From Rhizobium sp. (GTDB taxonomy: Bacteria > Pseudomonadota > Alphaproteobacteria > Rhizobiales > Rhizobiaceae), in contig JAHHDR010000044.1 in NCBI GenBank assembly GCA_019739215.1, positions 84,035-148,034 of the forward strand: a DNA stretch of 64,000 bases, read 5' to 3'. Below are positions 8,213 through 16,851 of this stretch, piece after piece. The notes under the pieces were generated by a model. The model searched no databases. It saw only the letters and a program-made list of their open reading frames with translations, and was not told the DNA's origin. Every line of letters begins with the position of its first letter. The stretch's first letter is position 1. The position numbers were made by a program, and so were the translations under genes.

Positions 8213-8476
8213 TCAATCCGACTTTTGCCGGCGAATTTCCTTCTCAGCTTCCCGTTGCCTTCGCAGCCAGTCGTCCGGATAGGCGGTGACTTTTATTGTC
8301 TTTGACCCACACTGGCACCTGAACGGCACCCGTTTGATATCCGTCAGCGGGTTCATCTTCTGCGAAAGCCAGCCTGGGTCAAACAGCGCCTGATGACCAC
8401 ACCGATCGCAGGTCACCTCCAGGATAAGGCCGTGCCGCGCCACCGCTCGCAGAGTGCTGTCGATAGGTGACACCAT
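8213..8476 (-). CDS. small zinc-ribbon-like protein
   Basis: The 87-residue protein has CDRCGH near residue 23 and CQCGS near residue 54, a spaced C-x2-C / C-x-C set consistent with a small zinc ribbon. The C-terminus is charged (RRQREAEKEIRRQK). A GGAG lies 10 bp upstream of ATG 8476. It shares its layout with the protein encoded at 8896-9219. It may bind nucleic acid or protein, but the role is unknown. Confidence 0.6.
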   Translation of the reverse strand: MVSPIDSTLRAVARHGLILEVTCDRCGHQALFDPGWLSQKMNPLTDIKRVPFRCQCGSKTIKVTAYPDDWLRRQREAEKEIRRQKSD

Positions 8477-8571
8477 GATATGTCTCCGCAGATTCGTTCA
8501 TGATTCGTTTCCTAGATTGAATCGCGCGGGATGTGAATATGTTCCTCTGGTTGGGCTGTCGATGCGCGCCA

Positions 8572-8853
8572 CTAATACTTGCGAGTAAGCGCGTCGTCGA
8601 TCTGCTGATCTGCGTTCGCACTAGCTGCCCGGCGGAGGCGATAACTAACGGCGAGTTCCGTGACGACAGCAACGATTTCCTCGCGAGCCCAACCTACGGC
8701 CATTGCCGCCTCGGTTAGGTCCTGCTCGATCGGCCAGAGGTCCACAAGTGGCTGGCTGGAGCGCTCGACCAGTAGATTAAAGGCTTCCTCCAGATCCTCG
8801 TAGCATTCAATCCAGCGGTCCGGATGATCGAATGCCAGGCGCGGTCCCCGCAT
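8572..8853 (-). CDS. small acidic hypothetical protein
   Basis: ATG 8853 is preceded by GGAGGGG at good distance and gives a 93-residue protein (RGPRLAFDHPDRWIECYEDL, later GWAREEIVAVVTELAVSYRL). It is predicted mainly helical and soluble. No family is recognised. A longer start (8901) is open but has a poorer ribosome site. Confidence 0.55.
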   Translation of the reverse strand: MRGPRLAFDHPDRWIECYEDLEEAFNLLVERSSQPLVDLWPIEQDLTEAAMAVGWAREEIVAVVTELAVSYRLRRAASANADQQIDDALTRKY

Positions 8854-8895
8854 AGCGTCATTCCCCTCCTTGTCTCCCTCGCTACTCGCATTATA

Positions 8896-9219
8896 GTGCA
8901 TGCAGGCCTAGCGGAGTACAAACCACTGGCGGAAAAACTCTACCCCACGCGCCATACGTCAATCGGCTCGATCATTGATGCCGGGCTGCGGATTCACGCT
9001 TTTTGCTTGGATTGCAAGCATGACGAGGATCTCGACCTTGACCGCGTCGCGGAGCGTCTAGGGCGTGATTTCAGCAGTCTGCCGGCATATCTCGTGCCGA
9101 AGTTGGTATGCAGCCAATGCGGAAGCAAGAACGTTGGAATGGTGCTGGCGCCGGCCGATCATGGGCCGCGCGAAGGGCAGGTCGAACACGTGCGTGAAGG
9201 ATGGGGCAGGAAGGTCTAG
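8896..9219 (+). CDS. zinc-ribbon-like protein
   Basis: A conserved-looking core runs IGSIIDAGLRIHAFCLDCKH, then LGRDFSSLPAYLVPKLVCSQCGSKNV. The C-x2-C and C-x2-C pairs suggest one structural zinc. GTG 8896 is a plausible start; ATG 8824 is open but overlaps the divergent gene. Proteins with IxxAGxRIHAFCxDC are common small orphans in Rhizobiales (from memory). Function unknown. Confidence 0.6.
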   Translation: MHAGLAEYKPLAEKLYPTRHTSIGSIIDAGLRIHAFCLDCKHDEDLDLDRVAERLGRDFSSLPAYLVPKLVCSQCGSKNVGMVLAPADHGPREGQVEHVREGWGRKV

Positions 9220-9495
9220 AAGAACATTGCCCAGAAAGAACGCGGGCCGTGTAGCCTGCTCGGACATTGCTGGAGGGGCGCCGCTTAGGCCGACATTGCA
9301 CGGCAAGAATCCCTGACATTGGTAACGGCGGAACGAAACCGAGGTTGCTGACGTTTTGCTGATAGTCCGATCAAAATATGGATCATTCTGCCAGCCTTGC
9401 GGCCCGGACTCCTCCGCCAAGCTAAATGGCTTTTCATGTGGCTGGCGCCGGCGGCCGATGATGCACCGATCTGAACCGCATACTGGGGGTGATTA
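9220..9495. other. intergenic stretch before the AI-2E permease gene
   Basis: No gene is supported in this 276-bp region. It should hold the promoter of the AI-2E family gene at 9496 (GGGGGTG ribosome site). Confidence 0.4.
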
Positions 9496-10632
9496 ATGAC
9501 AGGGCAGGACGCTAACGAAACCAAGCTAGCGTCGAAAAGCTACTGGAGCAAACGGACGATATCCGTTTCTCTCCTTCTCGCAGCCATGCTGATTTTCTTG
9601 ATCCTGCTCCCTCAGATGTTGCTGATGATTTTCGCAGGCATGTTGTTCGCAGTCTTACTGCGCTCTTGCGGCGTCAAAGTCGGGGCGCTTCTTTCCATTG
9701 GTCCGACATGGGGAGTGGTGGTTTCTCTGGTTGGCATTCTGGCGCTAATGCTGGTTTTTGGTACCCTGATTGCGCCTGCCGTCGGTGACCAGATCGATGA
9801 GCTCCAACGTAAGTTGCCGGAGACCGTCAGCGCCATAATGGACAAGGTAAAGGAGTACTCCTGGGGCAGGCAGGCCCTTGACCAGATCAGCGCCGGTGAC
9901 GTGTGGTCACTGGCATCGGGAGGCACGGCAACTCGTGCGGTGGGTTCACTATTTGGCTCTCTCGGTACCGCCGTGCTTCTCCTCTTCATCGGCCTTTATG
10001 GCGCGTTCGACCCTCAAACCTACCGACGGGGTTTCCTCAGCTTGTTCGCTCCCTCCATCAGGGGGAAGGCGGACAGCGTCCTGTCGCGTTCAGTCGAAAC
10101 ATTGCAAAGCTGGCTGTCGGCGCAGTTGATCTCGATGACAATAGTCGGCGTGCTGACCGGCCTTGGACTCTGGGTTATTGGCGTCCCTCTCGCGCTGGCT
10201 CTTGGTCTGATCGCAGGTCTCCTCGCCTTCATTCCGAACCTTGGACCTGTGCTTGCCGCAACTCCTGGCATTCTGCTGGCGGTGCCCGACGGCATCAACG
10301 CCGTGCTTCTTGTCCTGGCGGTCTACATGGCGGTGCAGACACTTGAAAGTTATGTCGTTACACCTCTTCTGCAGAAGGAAAAGGTCGCGCTCCCTCCGCT
10401 GATCGTCCTGTGTGCTCAATTCTCGCTCGGCTCGTTGTACGGGATAATGGGCCTGGCGGTGGCAACACCGCTGACGGCGGTGGTCATGCAGTTGGTGCGA
10501 GATCTGTATGTTCGAGATTATCTGGGCCACGAGGCCAGGAGAGAGACGCTCGATGTCAGCGCAAACGACGGGGGCGGCGACTTCGAACACGCAGCGAACG
10601 AGGGCAAGTCCCTCGATAAGGACGTGCTTTAG
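9496..10632 (+). CDS. AI-2E family transporter (PF01594)
   Basis: The 378-residue integral membrane protein has about eight predicted spans: an N-terminal pair (SVSLLLAAMLIFLILL, MLLMIFAGMLFAVLL), a long soluble segment (residues ~95-150), then a C-terminal bundle with GLIAGLLAFIPNLGP near 238 and LESYVVTPLLQ near 283, both typical of the family. Members have been linked to AI-2 export, Na+/H+ antiport and other substrates, so the cargo is not known. It lies inside the putative invertible segment and has no obvious partner. Confidence 0.88.
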   Translation: MTGQDANETKLASKSYWSKRTISVSLLLAAMLIFLILLPQMLLMIFAGMLFAVLLRSCGVKVGALLSIGPTWGVVVSLVGILALMLVFGTLIAPAVGDQIDELQRKLPETVSAIMDKVKEYSWGRQALDQISAGDVWSLASGGTATRAVGSLFGSLGTAVLLLFIGLYGAFDPQTYRRGFLSLFAPSIRGKADSVLSRSVETLQSWLSAQLISMTIVGVLTGLGLWVIGVPLALALGLIAGLLAFIPNLGPVLAATPGILLAVPDGINAVLLVLAVYMAVQTLESYVVTPLLQKEKVALPPLIVLCAQFSLGSLYGIMGLAVATPLTAVVMQLVRDLYVRDYLGHEARRETLDVSANDGGGDFEHAANEGKSLDKDVL

Positions 10633-10638
10633 CCGACA

Positions 10639-11318
10639 TCATAGCGGGTTGATTCCCGGATTGCCGGTGAACCGCGACGAGTTCACTTCCCGGCTCACGC
10701 GGTGGAACTGGAGCTGGCCGTCAAGGTGGTGATCAAGCAGTTCCATCGCGTCCGTCGGCGGGGTCTCGGCGGACAACCACTCGTCATAGACGGCCGGATC
10801 GAGGATCACCGGCATCCGATCGTGAAGCTCGCTGACGGGCACCTCAGCCGGCCTGGTGATGATCGTGCAGCTCGTCACGCCAAGCTTGTCATTGTGCGCC
10901 CATAGGCCCGCGAACGAGAACGGCGCGCGCCCGGGAGATGGATGTACCAGGGGTCTTTCGTCTTGCCCTTCGGATCCTCCGGAGCAATCGTCCATTCATA
11001 GAAGCCGTCTGCCGGGATCAGGCAGCGCTTTGATTTGAAGGCATCCTTGAAGGCGCCGGACGTGGCCACCGTCTCGATCCTGGCATTGAACATCGCCGCT
11101 TTGGGCATTTCCTTCGCCCACCACGGCACAAGCCACCAGCGGGCATCCTCGGCGATCTCGTTCCCGTCCTTGTCGTTGTGGACGATCGGCACGGTCTGCG
11201 TCGGGCTGATGTTGTAGCGCGGCGGTATATCGTTGCGGCCGGCATAGGGATCGAGCGTCAGGTTATAGAGCCGGACAATATCAGCCCAGGACAGGCGATG
11301 GGTGAAGCGGCCGCACAT
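10639..11318 (-). pseudogene. SOS response-associated peptidase (SRAP/YedK), one frameshift
   Basis: SRAP proteins (YedK, HMCES) form a thiazolidine crosslink with abasic sites in single-stranded DNA through Cys2. Here MCGRF, the Asn of FNARIET and CLIPADGFYEW are in the N-terminal frame (11318 down to ~10935), while GLWAHND, CTIITRPA and the HDRMPVIL histidine are in the next frame. Restoring one G in the GGG run near 10931 joins them as HLPGRAPFSFAGLW. All active-site parts survive, so a sequencing error is as likely as a pseudogene. Normal total length is ~226 aa. Confidence 0.85.
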
Positions 11319-11519
11319 GGAACCTCCGATCGGCCGCGATGCTATGGACGGGGCTCGCGGGCGTCAAGCGACCCAAGGTCGGGCGATCAATGGGTGTAGG
11401 CTGCCTCACCCAGCCGGGTTATTGCTTCGGATTTCAAACTGGCATCTAATACAGCGGTATGACGGCGGCCCTTGTTTGGTGTCAGTCGCGAGACGTTTCC
11501 AAGGATCAGAGGAGCAAGC

Positions 11520-12566
11520 ATGCCTGTCAGCAATAAGGAACTCGCCGGTTTGATGATTTCCGGCAGGGGCATATACGCGGACTATGTCTCCGGAAACTTT
11601 GTCGGTTACACCGGCTACAGCGCCTCGTTCAAAGTATACGATGACGATCTCGACGCGATCGGCGGCGGCGGCGAGAAGGGGGTCAAACCGACCATCGCCG
11701 TGTCATTCATCTTCGACGAAGACGTTTCAATTTTTGATCTAAAAACTGGTGGCGGCACCTACGTCCTCGATGCCAAGACTCTGAAATACGGGACGATGGA
11801 GACCCTGGACGGCGAGCGTATCCATGGTCTCCTGTTGACTGCACCGGAGCCATCCGACCCTAGCGTCGAGATGCGCTTCTTTATCCAGCCTCGGGGATTC
11901 AGCAATACGCTTGATTGGGATTCTTTCGAGAACGCCGCCACGGGCGGCGCGATTAAATGGTCGGATTACTTCATCGTTACAACGGGCGGCACCGGGGGCA
12001 AGGATACCTTCAAGAGTACAGAAGCTGATGAGCGCTTTTTTGGCTTCGGAGGGAACGACAAGGCGACCGTCGGCGGTGGCAACGACTATCTTGATGGAGG
12101 CGCCGGTGTCGATACGCTTGATTTTGGTAAGCTCTCCCAGAGGATATCTATCTTTGCTCCTGAGCCAGGAGAGTCCGAATACAGCATTTCCAACGGTCTC
12201 ACCTATATAAACTTTGAGAATTTTGCAGGAAGTGCCTTCAACGACTATATAGCGGGAAACTCACAAAACAATGTCCTCGCGGGAAGAGGCGGAGATGACA
12301 CCCTGAATGGAGGCATGGGAGCCGATATTTTCGCTTTTCGGACAGGTGACCAGATGGATACCATCGAAGATTTTGAAGCGAGCGGCGCGCAGCAGGATCG
12401 CATCAACCTATCTGGCCTTGATAGCGTTCAGAACTGGAAAGATCTGAAGAAAAACCATCTGGAGGCTACGGAAGAAGGCGTATCAATCGATGGGGGTAAC
12501 GGAGATATCCTTGTTCTCTTGAACGTCGACGTCGCGGACCTTGGCAAAGGCGATTTCATCTTTTGA
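11520..12566 (+). CDS. RTX-type calcium-binding exoprotein
   Basis: ATG 11520 with AGAGGAG upstream gives a 348-residue protein. The N-terminal ~165 residues (MPVSNKELAGLMISG...) form an unassigned domain. Glycine/aspartate-rich nonapeptide-like repeats follow (GGGNDYLDGGAGVD near residue 196, GRGGDDTLNGGMGAD near 257). The end carries a tail shared with the Ig-repeat RTX protein: KKNH, IDGGNGDILVLLNV and the terminal DFIF. There is no Sec signal, as expected for a type I secretion substrate. An in-frame ATG at 11472 lacks a good ribosome site. Confidence 0.85.
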   Translation: MPVSNKELAGLMISGRGIYADYVSGNFVGYTGYSASFKVYDDDLDAIGGGGEKGVKPTIAVSFIFDEDVSIFDLKTGGGTYVLDAKTLKYGTMETLDGERIHGLLLTAPEPSDPSVEMRFFIQPRGFSNTLDWDSFENAATGGAIKWSDYFIVTTGGTGGKDTFKSTEADERFFGFGGNDKATVGGGNDYLDGGAGVDTLDFGKLSQRISIFAPEPGESEYSISNGLTYINFENFAGSAFNDYIAGNSQNNVLAGRGGDDTLNGGMGADIFAFRTGDQMDTIEDFEASGAQQDRINLSGLDSVQNWKDLKKNHLEATEEGVSIDGGNGDILVLLNVDVADLGKGDFIF

Positions 12567-13180
12567 GAGAGGCACGAAACCCGCGGCGGGGTGCGCGTTG
12601 TACCCGTGGCCGCATCGAAGGGGGCGGATGCGATATAGTAGAGAATTGAAAGGACACTCTTCACGTTAAGCACGCCTAGACCGATCCTTGGGTATTGTCG
12701 TTCGCTGGGTTGAGTAACGTGTAGCCTCCTTGGGTCAGATGAATCCGTTCCTCCGCTAACATTATTCATCCGTTCGCGCTGGCATGGATAAGGGCGGCCT
12801 CTATTTCGCCTAGCCCTTCCCTTATTCACGGCGTATTCCAGGACAGCATCAGGATGCGTGTGGTCCCCATCTTGAAATTCATGGCCTGCATGTATTCGAG
12901 AATGAGATGGCCGTGCTGGTTGGTTTCCACAATCGCTCCGGCTTGATTCTTGGCGCTGAAATGTCGTGCCACAAGTTATGAAGTGGCGCACGCTGTAGTC
13001 AATGAAATCGTGCATCCGCCCGTTCGCCACGGTAGCCGCCTTGGAGTGCCTGCTCGCGCCAAAGAGTAGTTCCAGAACGAGAGGAGAACCCCCCGCTTTT
13101 CCTTCTGCGGCAACAGAGGTAGGCGAGCGCAAACTCTGACTGCTCCGAACAACTGGCGACATTAGGCGCTTAGGTCCAAC
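12567..13180. other. gene-poor stretch with an ORF remnant
   Basis: A minus-strand open frame (12826-12975) reads FSAKNQAGAIVETNQHGHLI, then LEYMQAMNFKMGTTRILML; it looks like the C-terminal remnant of a protein but has no start. The rest has no supported gene. Longer frames on the minus strand have poor composition and I reject them. Confidence 0.3.
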
Positions 13181-13891
13181 CTAGAACAAGTCAGGCGGCG
13201 GGTCGCGGAAATCCTCTTGCCCAAAATCGGGAAACTCGACACCCTTCAGTATCACAGTCCCACCGCCATCGATCTTAATCCAGAGATCATTGCCGCGCTC
13301 GAACGCTTCATATGGCGCGCCGTCTCGAAGAAATACGTAGTCCTGCTCAGCACCGCCGCCGATGGCGTCGAAGTCTGTGACGATGCTTTTAGATCCCTTG
13401 TTCGGTAAAAGTATGAAGTGGTCCGAACCGAGGCCTCCAGTCAGAGTGCCAAGACCCTCGCTGAAGATGAGAATATCATCGCTTTGTCCTGCGATAATCC
13501 TGTCCTTGCCGCCGAAGCCGAACACGATATCCGACTCGAAGGATCCAGAAATCTTATCGTTGCCCTGCATCAATTCAATAATAGCATATCCCAGGCCCTC
13601 GAGGGGTGTGTCCTTGGCCAATTTTGATGGAGTTCCGTTCTCGATGGTAAAGAGGATCGCGCCGTTGCCGTCTTTGATAATCATGTCGGTGACGGTGCCA
13701 CCAGTAAGATCACCCTGCTTGCGCGTAAAGTTCTTGCCCGTGACGACAATTTCCGCACCACTATCCGCTGACGTTACAGTAACATGTTTTTTCGAGAACT
13801 CGTCAATGAATACGGTCTCTGTCGAGAATTCCCCGATAAAGGCCAATATGCCTGCATCAGGAATGGCAGGGTTGAATTTCACGCGGGCCAT
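13181..13891 (-). CDS. RTX-like calcium-binding protein
   Basis: ATG 13891 (MARVKFNPAIPDAGILAF) gives a 236-residue protein with an N-terminal beta-rich domain. RTX-like repeats follow: GNDKISGSFESDIVFGFGGK near residue 125, then DRIIAGQSDDILIF and LTGGLGSDHFIL. The C-terminus ends GTVILKGVEFPDFGQEDF, resembling RTX tails, with a short DPPPDLF extension. The same frame is open back into the inverted repeat (to 14239), but the upstream 116 codons have poor composition and 13891 is the better start. It is a probable type I secretion substrate. Confidence 0.78.
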   Translation of the reverse strand: MARVKFNPAIPDAGILAFIGEFSTETVFIDEFSKKHVTVTSADSGAEIVVTGKNFTRKQGDLTGGTVTDMIIKDGNGAILFTIENGTPSKLAKDTPLEGLGYAIIELMQGNDKISGSFESDIVFGFGGKDRIIAGQSDDILIFSEGLGTLTGGLGSDHFILLPNKGSKSIVTDFDAIGGGAEQDYVFLRDGAPYEAFERGNDLWIKIDGGGTVILKGVEFPDFGQEDFRDPPPDLF

Positions 13892-14176
13892 GTGACACCT
13901 CATCAGCAATGCTGTCGCCGCTAGTGTACAGGTGTATGAGGAAACTGCATTCGATAAATGGCTGGGTTCGTTTAGGTGTCGCAGTGACGAAACACGGAGC
14001 CGAAGCCTAGAGGCGCGTTGCTCAGCCATCGATTGCCGCGGCTGCAAAGCCCGAGCCCCGAAACGGGGGGGTCTCAAGAGCGCAAACAACACCGCCCCAG
14101 TCTGTCTCGAAATCGCTCCCGAACTCGCCTCGTCGCTAACAAGACCCAATGCCGATTTTCTGCAAAGTCTCCAATC
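13892..14176. other. stretch between RTX gene and right repeat arm
   Basis: No independent gene is seen. The minus-strand frame leading into the RTX gene is open, but its composition (R/S/L-rich) looks non-coding. Any promoter for the RTX gene should be here or in the repeat arm. Confidence 0.35.
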
Positions 14177-14292
14177 CGGGCCATATGTCACCTCAAGCTC
14201 TAGGCCCGAGGCTACCCTGTCACAAATAGGCGATGTCAACCCGGATGTGACGGTACCCGGTGCCCGAACGTGACGTCACGGCAGCGTATACC
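14177..14292 (-). repeat. 116-bp inverted repeat, right arm
   Basis: Reverse complement of 5590-5705 with one mismatch. In this arm the recombinase sequence stops after ATGGCCCG and unrelated DNA follows. The arms face each other across 8471 bp. Confidence 0.9.
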
Positions 14293-14556
14293 GTGATGTT
14301 ACGAACGCATTGACCGATTGTTCGGCGGCATGCTGGCAGCCCACTCTCGATGGTTTCTGAACGATCAAATCCTCTACCGTCTCTAATAGCCCTGCAAACC
14401 TCGCGCTCCCGCCAGCCGCGTGAGGGTACTAAAGGGGGCACGAAGGCACTAAAATGCTCTCCGTTGCGTGACGCCTCAAGGCACTATCTGTGCGATATCG
14501 TTTCTTGCCCTCGACGCTCGACGTAACTAGCTTCCGCGCCCTGTGAAGGGAATCTC
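14293..14556. other. intergenic stretch, nothing assigned
   Basis: No supported gene. Short frames on both strands are G+C-driven. Confidence 0.35.
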
Positions 14557-14715
14557 ATGGCGAACGATAAGAGGCAGTTCAGGCAGGCAGTAATTGGCCC
14601 GACTGAGTTCGCCGTGCTGGGGAGGATCTACAACACGGTGCTAACCGAGCCTTGATTTACGCCGGACGAAACCAAGCGTAGCACCATCTCGGCCTATCCG
14701 CCGGACTGGAAGTAG
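14557..14715 (+). pseudogene. small rhizobial orphan gene with in-frame TGA
   Basis: ATG 14557 with GAAGGGAA upstream encodes MANDKRQFRQAVIGPTEFAV, LGRIYNTVLTEP, then TGA (14653-14655), continuing in frame as FTPDETKRSTISAYPPDW to TAG 14715. Related small proteins, as I remember them, carry Trp at the stop position (EPWF), so TGG to TGA is the simplest explanation. The C-terminus also seems short. It is either a decayed gene or a base error. Confidence 0.5.
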
Positions 14716-14717
14716 AT

Positions 14718-14975
14718 TCAGCCTCGTCGGGGTGATTGGGGGCTTCTCAGCATTAGATTATGCCGTTGCATGATGACTTCGAGTGCCTCCACGCCATGAC
14801 GAGTTAAACGATGACGGTCGGGCATCCCGGAGGTTTGCTGGCCCTTGCTGCTGACGATGTATCCGGCCTCGGTGGCCGCGTTGACGGTTTTCTGCCCGAC
14901 ACCATGCGGACAAGCGCTATACGCGTGTTCGCTCAATGAACCAAGAAAGATGACCATACGCTGTGTGGCGCTCAT
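14718..14975 (-). CDS. small hypothetical protein
   Basis: ATG 14975 follows a GGGAGG ribosome site and yields 85 residues (SATQRMVIFLGSLSEHAYSA, then KTVNAATEAGYIVSSKG, RHRLTRHGVEALEVI). The second half looks like a small winged-helix or helix-turn-helix fold, but I cannot name a family. Confidence 0.6.
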   Translation of the reverse strand: MSATQRMVIFLGSLSEHAYSACPHGVGQKTVNAATEAGYIVSSKGQQTSGMPDRHRLTRHGVEALEVIMQRHNLMLRSPQSPRRG

Positions 14976-15079
14976 TTTGCCCTCCCAGAATAGGGTGTGC
15001 AGAAACCGGATCGAGCAAATGAGGTTCCGATGGAACTCGATGAATCTCCAGCACTTTGATTCGCAAAGGAGAATTTGAC

Positions 15080-15289
15080 ATGAAACTTGCCCGCCGAGCC
15101 TATTCCGATTCCGGCAAAGCGCTCGAACTTGAAGAGCACATGGACGTCGACATCACTGAATTGTTGGCGAAAGCTGCTGACGCTGGATACACGGAAGAGG
15201 AAGCAATCGTCGCGATCCTTAACGTGGCCAAGTACCAGAGCTATCTACACGGATGGCAACCCAATCCCGCCGACGATCCCTATCTCTAA
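15080..15289 (+). CDS. small hypothetical protein
   Basis: AAAGGAGAA precedes ATG 15080. The 69-residue acidic protein reads MKLARRAYSDSGKALELEEH, later ITELLAKAADAGYTEEEAIV and a DPYL end. It looks like a helical soluble protein. No family recognised. Confidence 0.6.
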   Translation: MKLARRAYSDSGKALELEEHMDVDITELLAKAADAGYTEEEAIVAILNVAKYQSYLHGWQPNPADDPYL

Positions 15290-15673
15290 GAAATCCGGCC
15301 ACCACACTAGTGGAACAAGAATTCTTCCGACGCATTTTCCACGCAAGTTCGCGATGACATGAAGTCATTGCCCAAGCGATCCCCTCGGGTTGATCGCAAC
15401 GGTGTGTGGGGAGGAGCCCGCCAGTTCCTCCCCACCGCTTTGCGGAGTCCTTAAACTGCGAAGCGCGTCCATAGTGGATTGTGCCACTCTGCACCGCAAG
15501 AGTCCGAACCAAGAACGAAAAATAAAAGGTTCGGCTGCAACCCGAATGCATCATTTCGCTTTATGCGCCTGTCCAGGCCTTTGACCTTTATGCCGGTGAT
15601 CAGCTTGTCTGCAACGGCATCTTTTTTACGCCCCAAATTACAAGACGCGTTCGCCATAGGCACACTAGGGCCG
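15290..15673. other. gene-poor stretch
   Basis: No gene is supported. A minus-strand frame (KKDAVADKLITGIKVKGLDR) near 15520-15620 could be a short remnant. Confidence 0.3.
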
Positions 15674-16008
15674 TCACCCATCCGCCTCGTCGCGGAAGCC
15701 CTTGAACGACGCGTGGAGCTTGCCGTCGTCTGTCCATCCTCGATATTCGATCTCGGCAATCAGCGTGGGCTCGACCCACCAGCGTTGCGCCCCGCTTGTC
15801 TATCCATCCCATTTGATCTCGTATTGCCATTGCTCGCCGACGGGCACTTTCGCGGCCAGCAGAGCCAGGCAGGGTTCGATCCGGCTCGGCATCGGGTCGA
15901 ACGCTGTGCCTGCCGTCTATCGGGCGCCACGATCTTTTGAGGCACAAGGGGCGTATCGGCGTCCCGCTTGAGCGGCGCAGTCTTCGGGGGCTTCGCACGT
16001 TTTGCCAT
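15674..16008 (-). pseudogene. ligD: remnant of ATP-dependent DNA ligase LigD, internal deletion
   Basis: ATG 16008 starts MAKRAKPPKTAPLKRDADTP. After a frameshift the sequence reads FDPMPSRIEPCLALLAAKVP and QWQYEIKWDG, the known start of the LigD ligase domain. The next codons reach a stop and then read RWWVEPTLIAEIEYRGWTDD, GKLHASFKGFRDEADG, which belongs to the far C-terminal OB-fold part. Roughly 200 or more residues including the catalytic lysine motif are missing, so it cannot work as a ligase. LigD acts with Ku in non-homologous end joining. Confidence 0.75.
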
Positions 16009-16096
16009 GGCGACATTGTGCCACAGAGAAATTAAAAAATGAAAAAGCCCGGCCGCCGAAGCGACCGGACAATGTGTCTCTCACTCTGTCGAGATC

Positions 16097-16228
16097 CTGA
16101 TAAGGCGCTGTCGTGTTTACCGTCTCGCGCAGGAAATCGCGCTCAATCTCACTTTCGCAGTCGGCTGCTCGCTGGGCATATGGGGATTGATTGCCACTAT
16201 CGCCCTCTGGCTCTCACTGTGGCAGTGA
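16097..16228 (+). CDS. possible small membrane protein, start unclear
   Basis: A frame ending at TGA 16228 reads RVYRLAQEIALNLTFAVGCS, LGIWGLIATIALWLSLWQ: an amphipathic start followed by one strong hydrophobic helix. No ATG, GTG or TTG start is visible in this frame (CTG 16097 is the first candidate), so an upstream indel or remnant is possible. Confidence 0.3.
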   Translation: MIRRCRVYRLAQEIALNLTFAVGCSLGIWGLIATIALWLSLWQ

Positions 16229-16404
16229 GGGGCAAATCAAAGTTGACACAACGCCGGATCACGGGCGCGGCAGTGTCGATCGGCGCCCCGTACGATTTCT
16301 CGGCTGAAAAGTTTCACTCGCAGCCAAAAAGAAATTGCAAGGGTTTTTGGAAACCCTTTGGCTTCCCGCTGGTTGGCTCTCGTGATCAACAGAGGAATAG
16401 TAAA

Positions 16405-16641
16405 ATGAAAATCGCAATCGCCACAGCCGCAACACTTCTCGCCGCATCGTCCTTTGCTTTTGCTGCCGACAACAACGGCGGCAAAGACGGCAAAGACGGG
16501 ATGATGGACAACTCGACGACCGGCAGCATCCAGTCGCAGACTAAGGATAGCACCGGTGGCATCGATGACGCCACTGAGTGTCGTGAAGGCACAGCCGGCG
16601 GTCCGCTTTGCCAGGAGCCTGGCACTGCAATGCCGCAGTAA
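16405..16641 (+). CDS. small secreted hypothetical protein
   Basis: ATG 16405 with AGAGGAA upstream encodes a Sec signal peptide (MKIAIATAATLLAASSFAFA, cleavage near AFA-AD) and a 58-residue mature part rich in G, D, S and T (NNGGKDGKDGMMDN, TTGSIQSQTKDSTG) with two cysteines (ECREG, PLCQEP) that could form one disulfide. Similar low-complexity periplasmic proteins occur in Rhizobiales. Function unknown. Confidence 0.7.
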   Translation: MKIAIATAATLLAASSFAFAADNNGGKDGKDGMMDNSTTGSIQSQTKDSTGGIDDATECREGTAGGPLCQEPGTAMPQ

Positions 16642-16664
16642 TTGCCATCATTGAGGCTATAACG

Positions 16665-16700
16665 AGAGCCGGCAGGCCCGTGAACAGGGCAGCCGGCTCT
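16665..16700 (+). terminator. stem-loop, terminator-like
   Basis: AGAGCCGGC and GCCGGCTCT form a perfect 9-bp stem 23 bp after the secreted protein gene. The following TTGTATGT is only weakly T-rich, so terminator activity is uncertain. Confidence 0.45.
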
Positions 16701-16851
16701 TGTATGTGCCCGGGTCACAATGTTTGGGCAAGAGTTCATCGAGCATCGTACCGTGGCTGGTCACCTCGCCGTCGTCAACAAAATCCAGAATATGACAATC
16801 TGTCTCCTTTAGAATTATCTCGAACCTCCAATCGAGCCCGGATGAGGCTAT

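Noticed and set aside
12428..13162. 244-codon minus-strand frame
   Set aside because: Composition is not protein-like and it overlaps the end of the RTX gene on the other strand; only a short remnant in another frame looks real.
13892..14239. N-terminal extension of the RTX protein into the repeat arm
   Set aside because: The extra 116 residues are R/S/L-rich without domain character; ATG 13891 is the better start.
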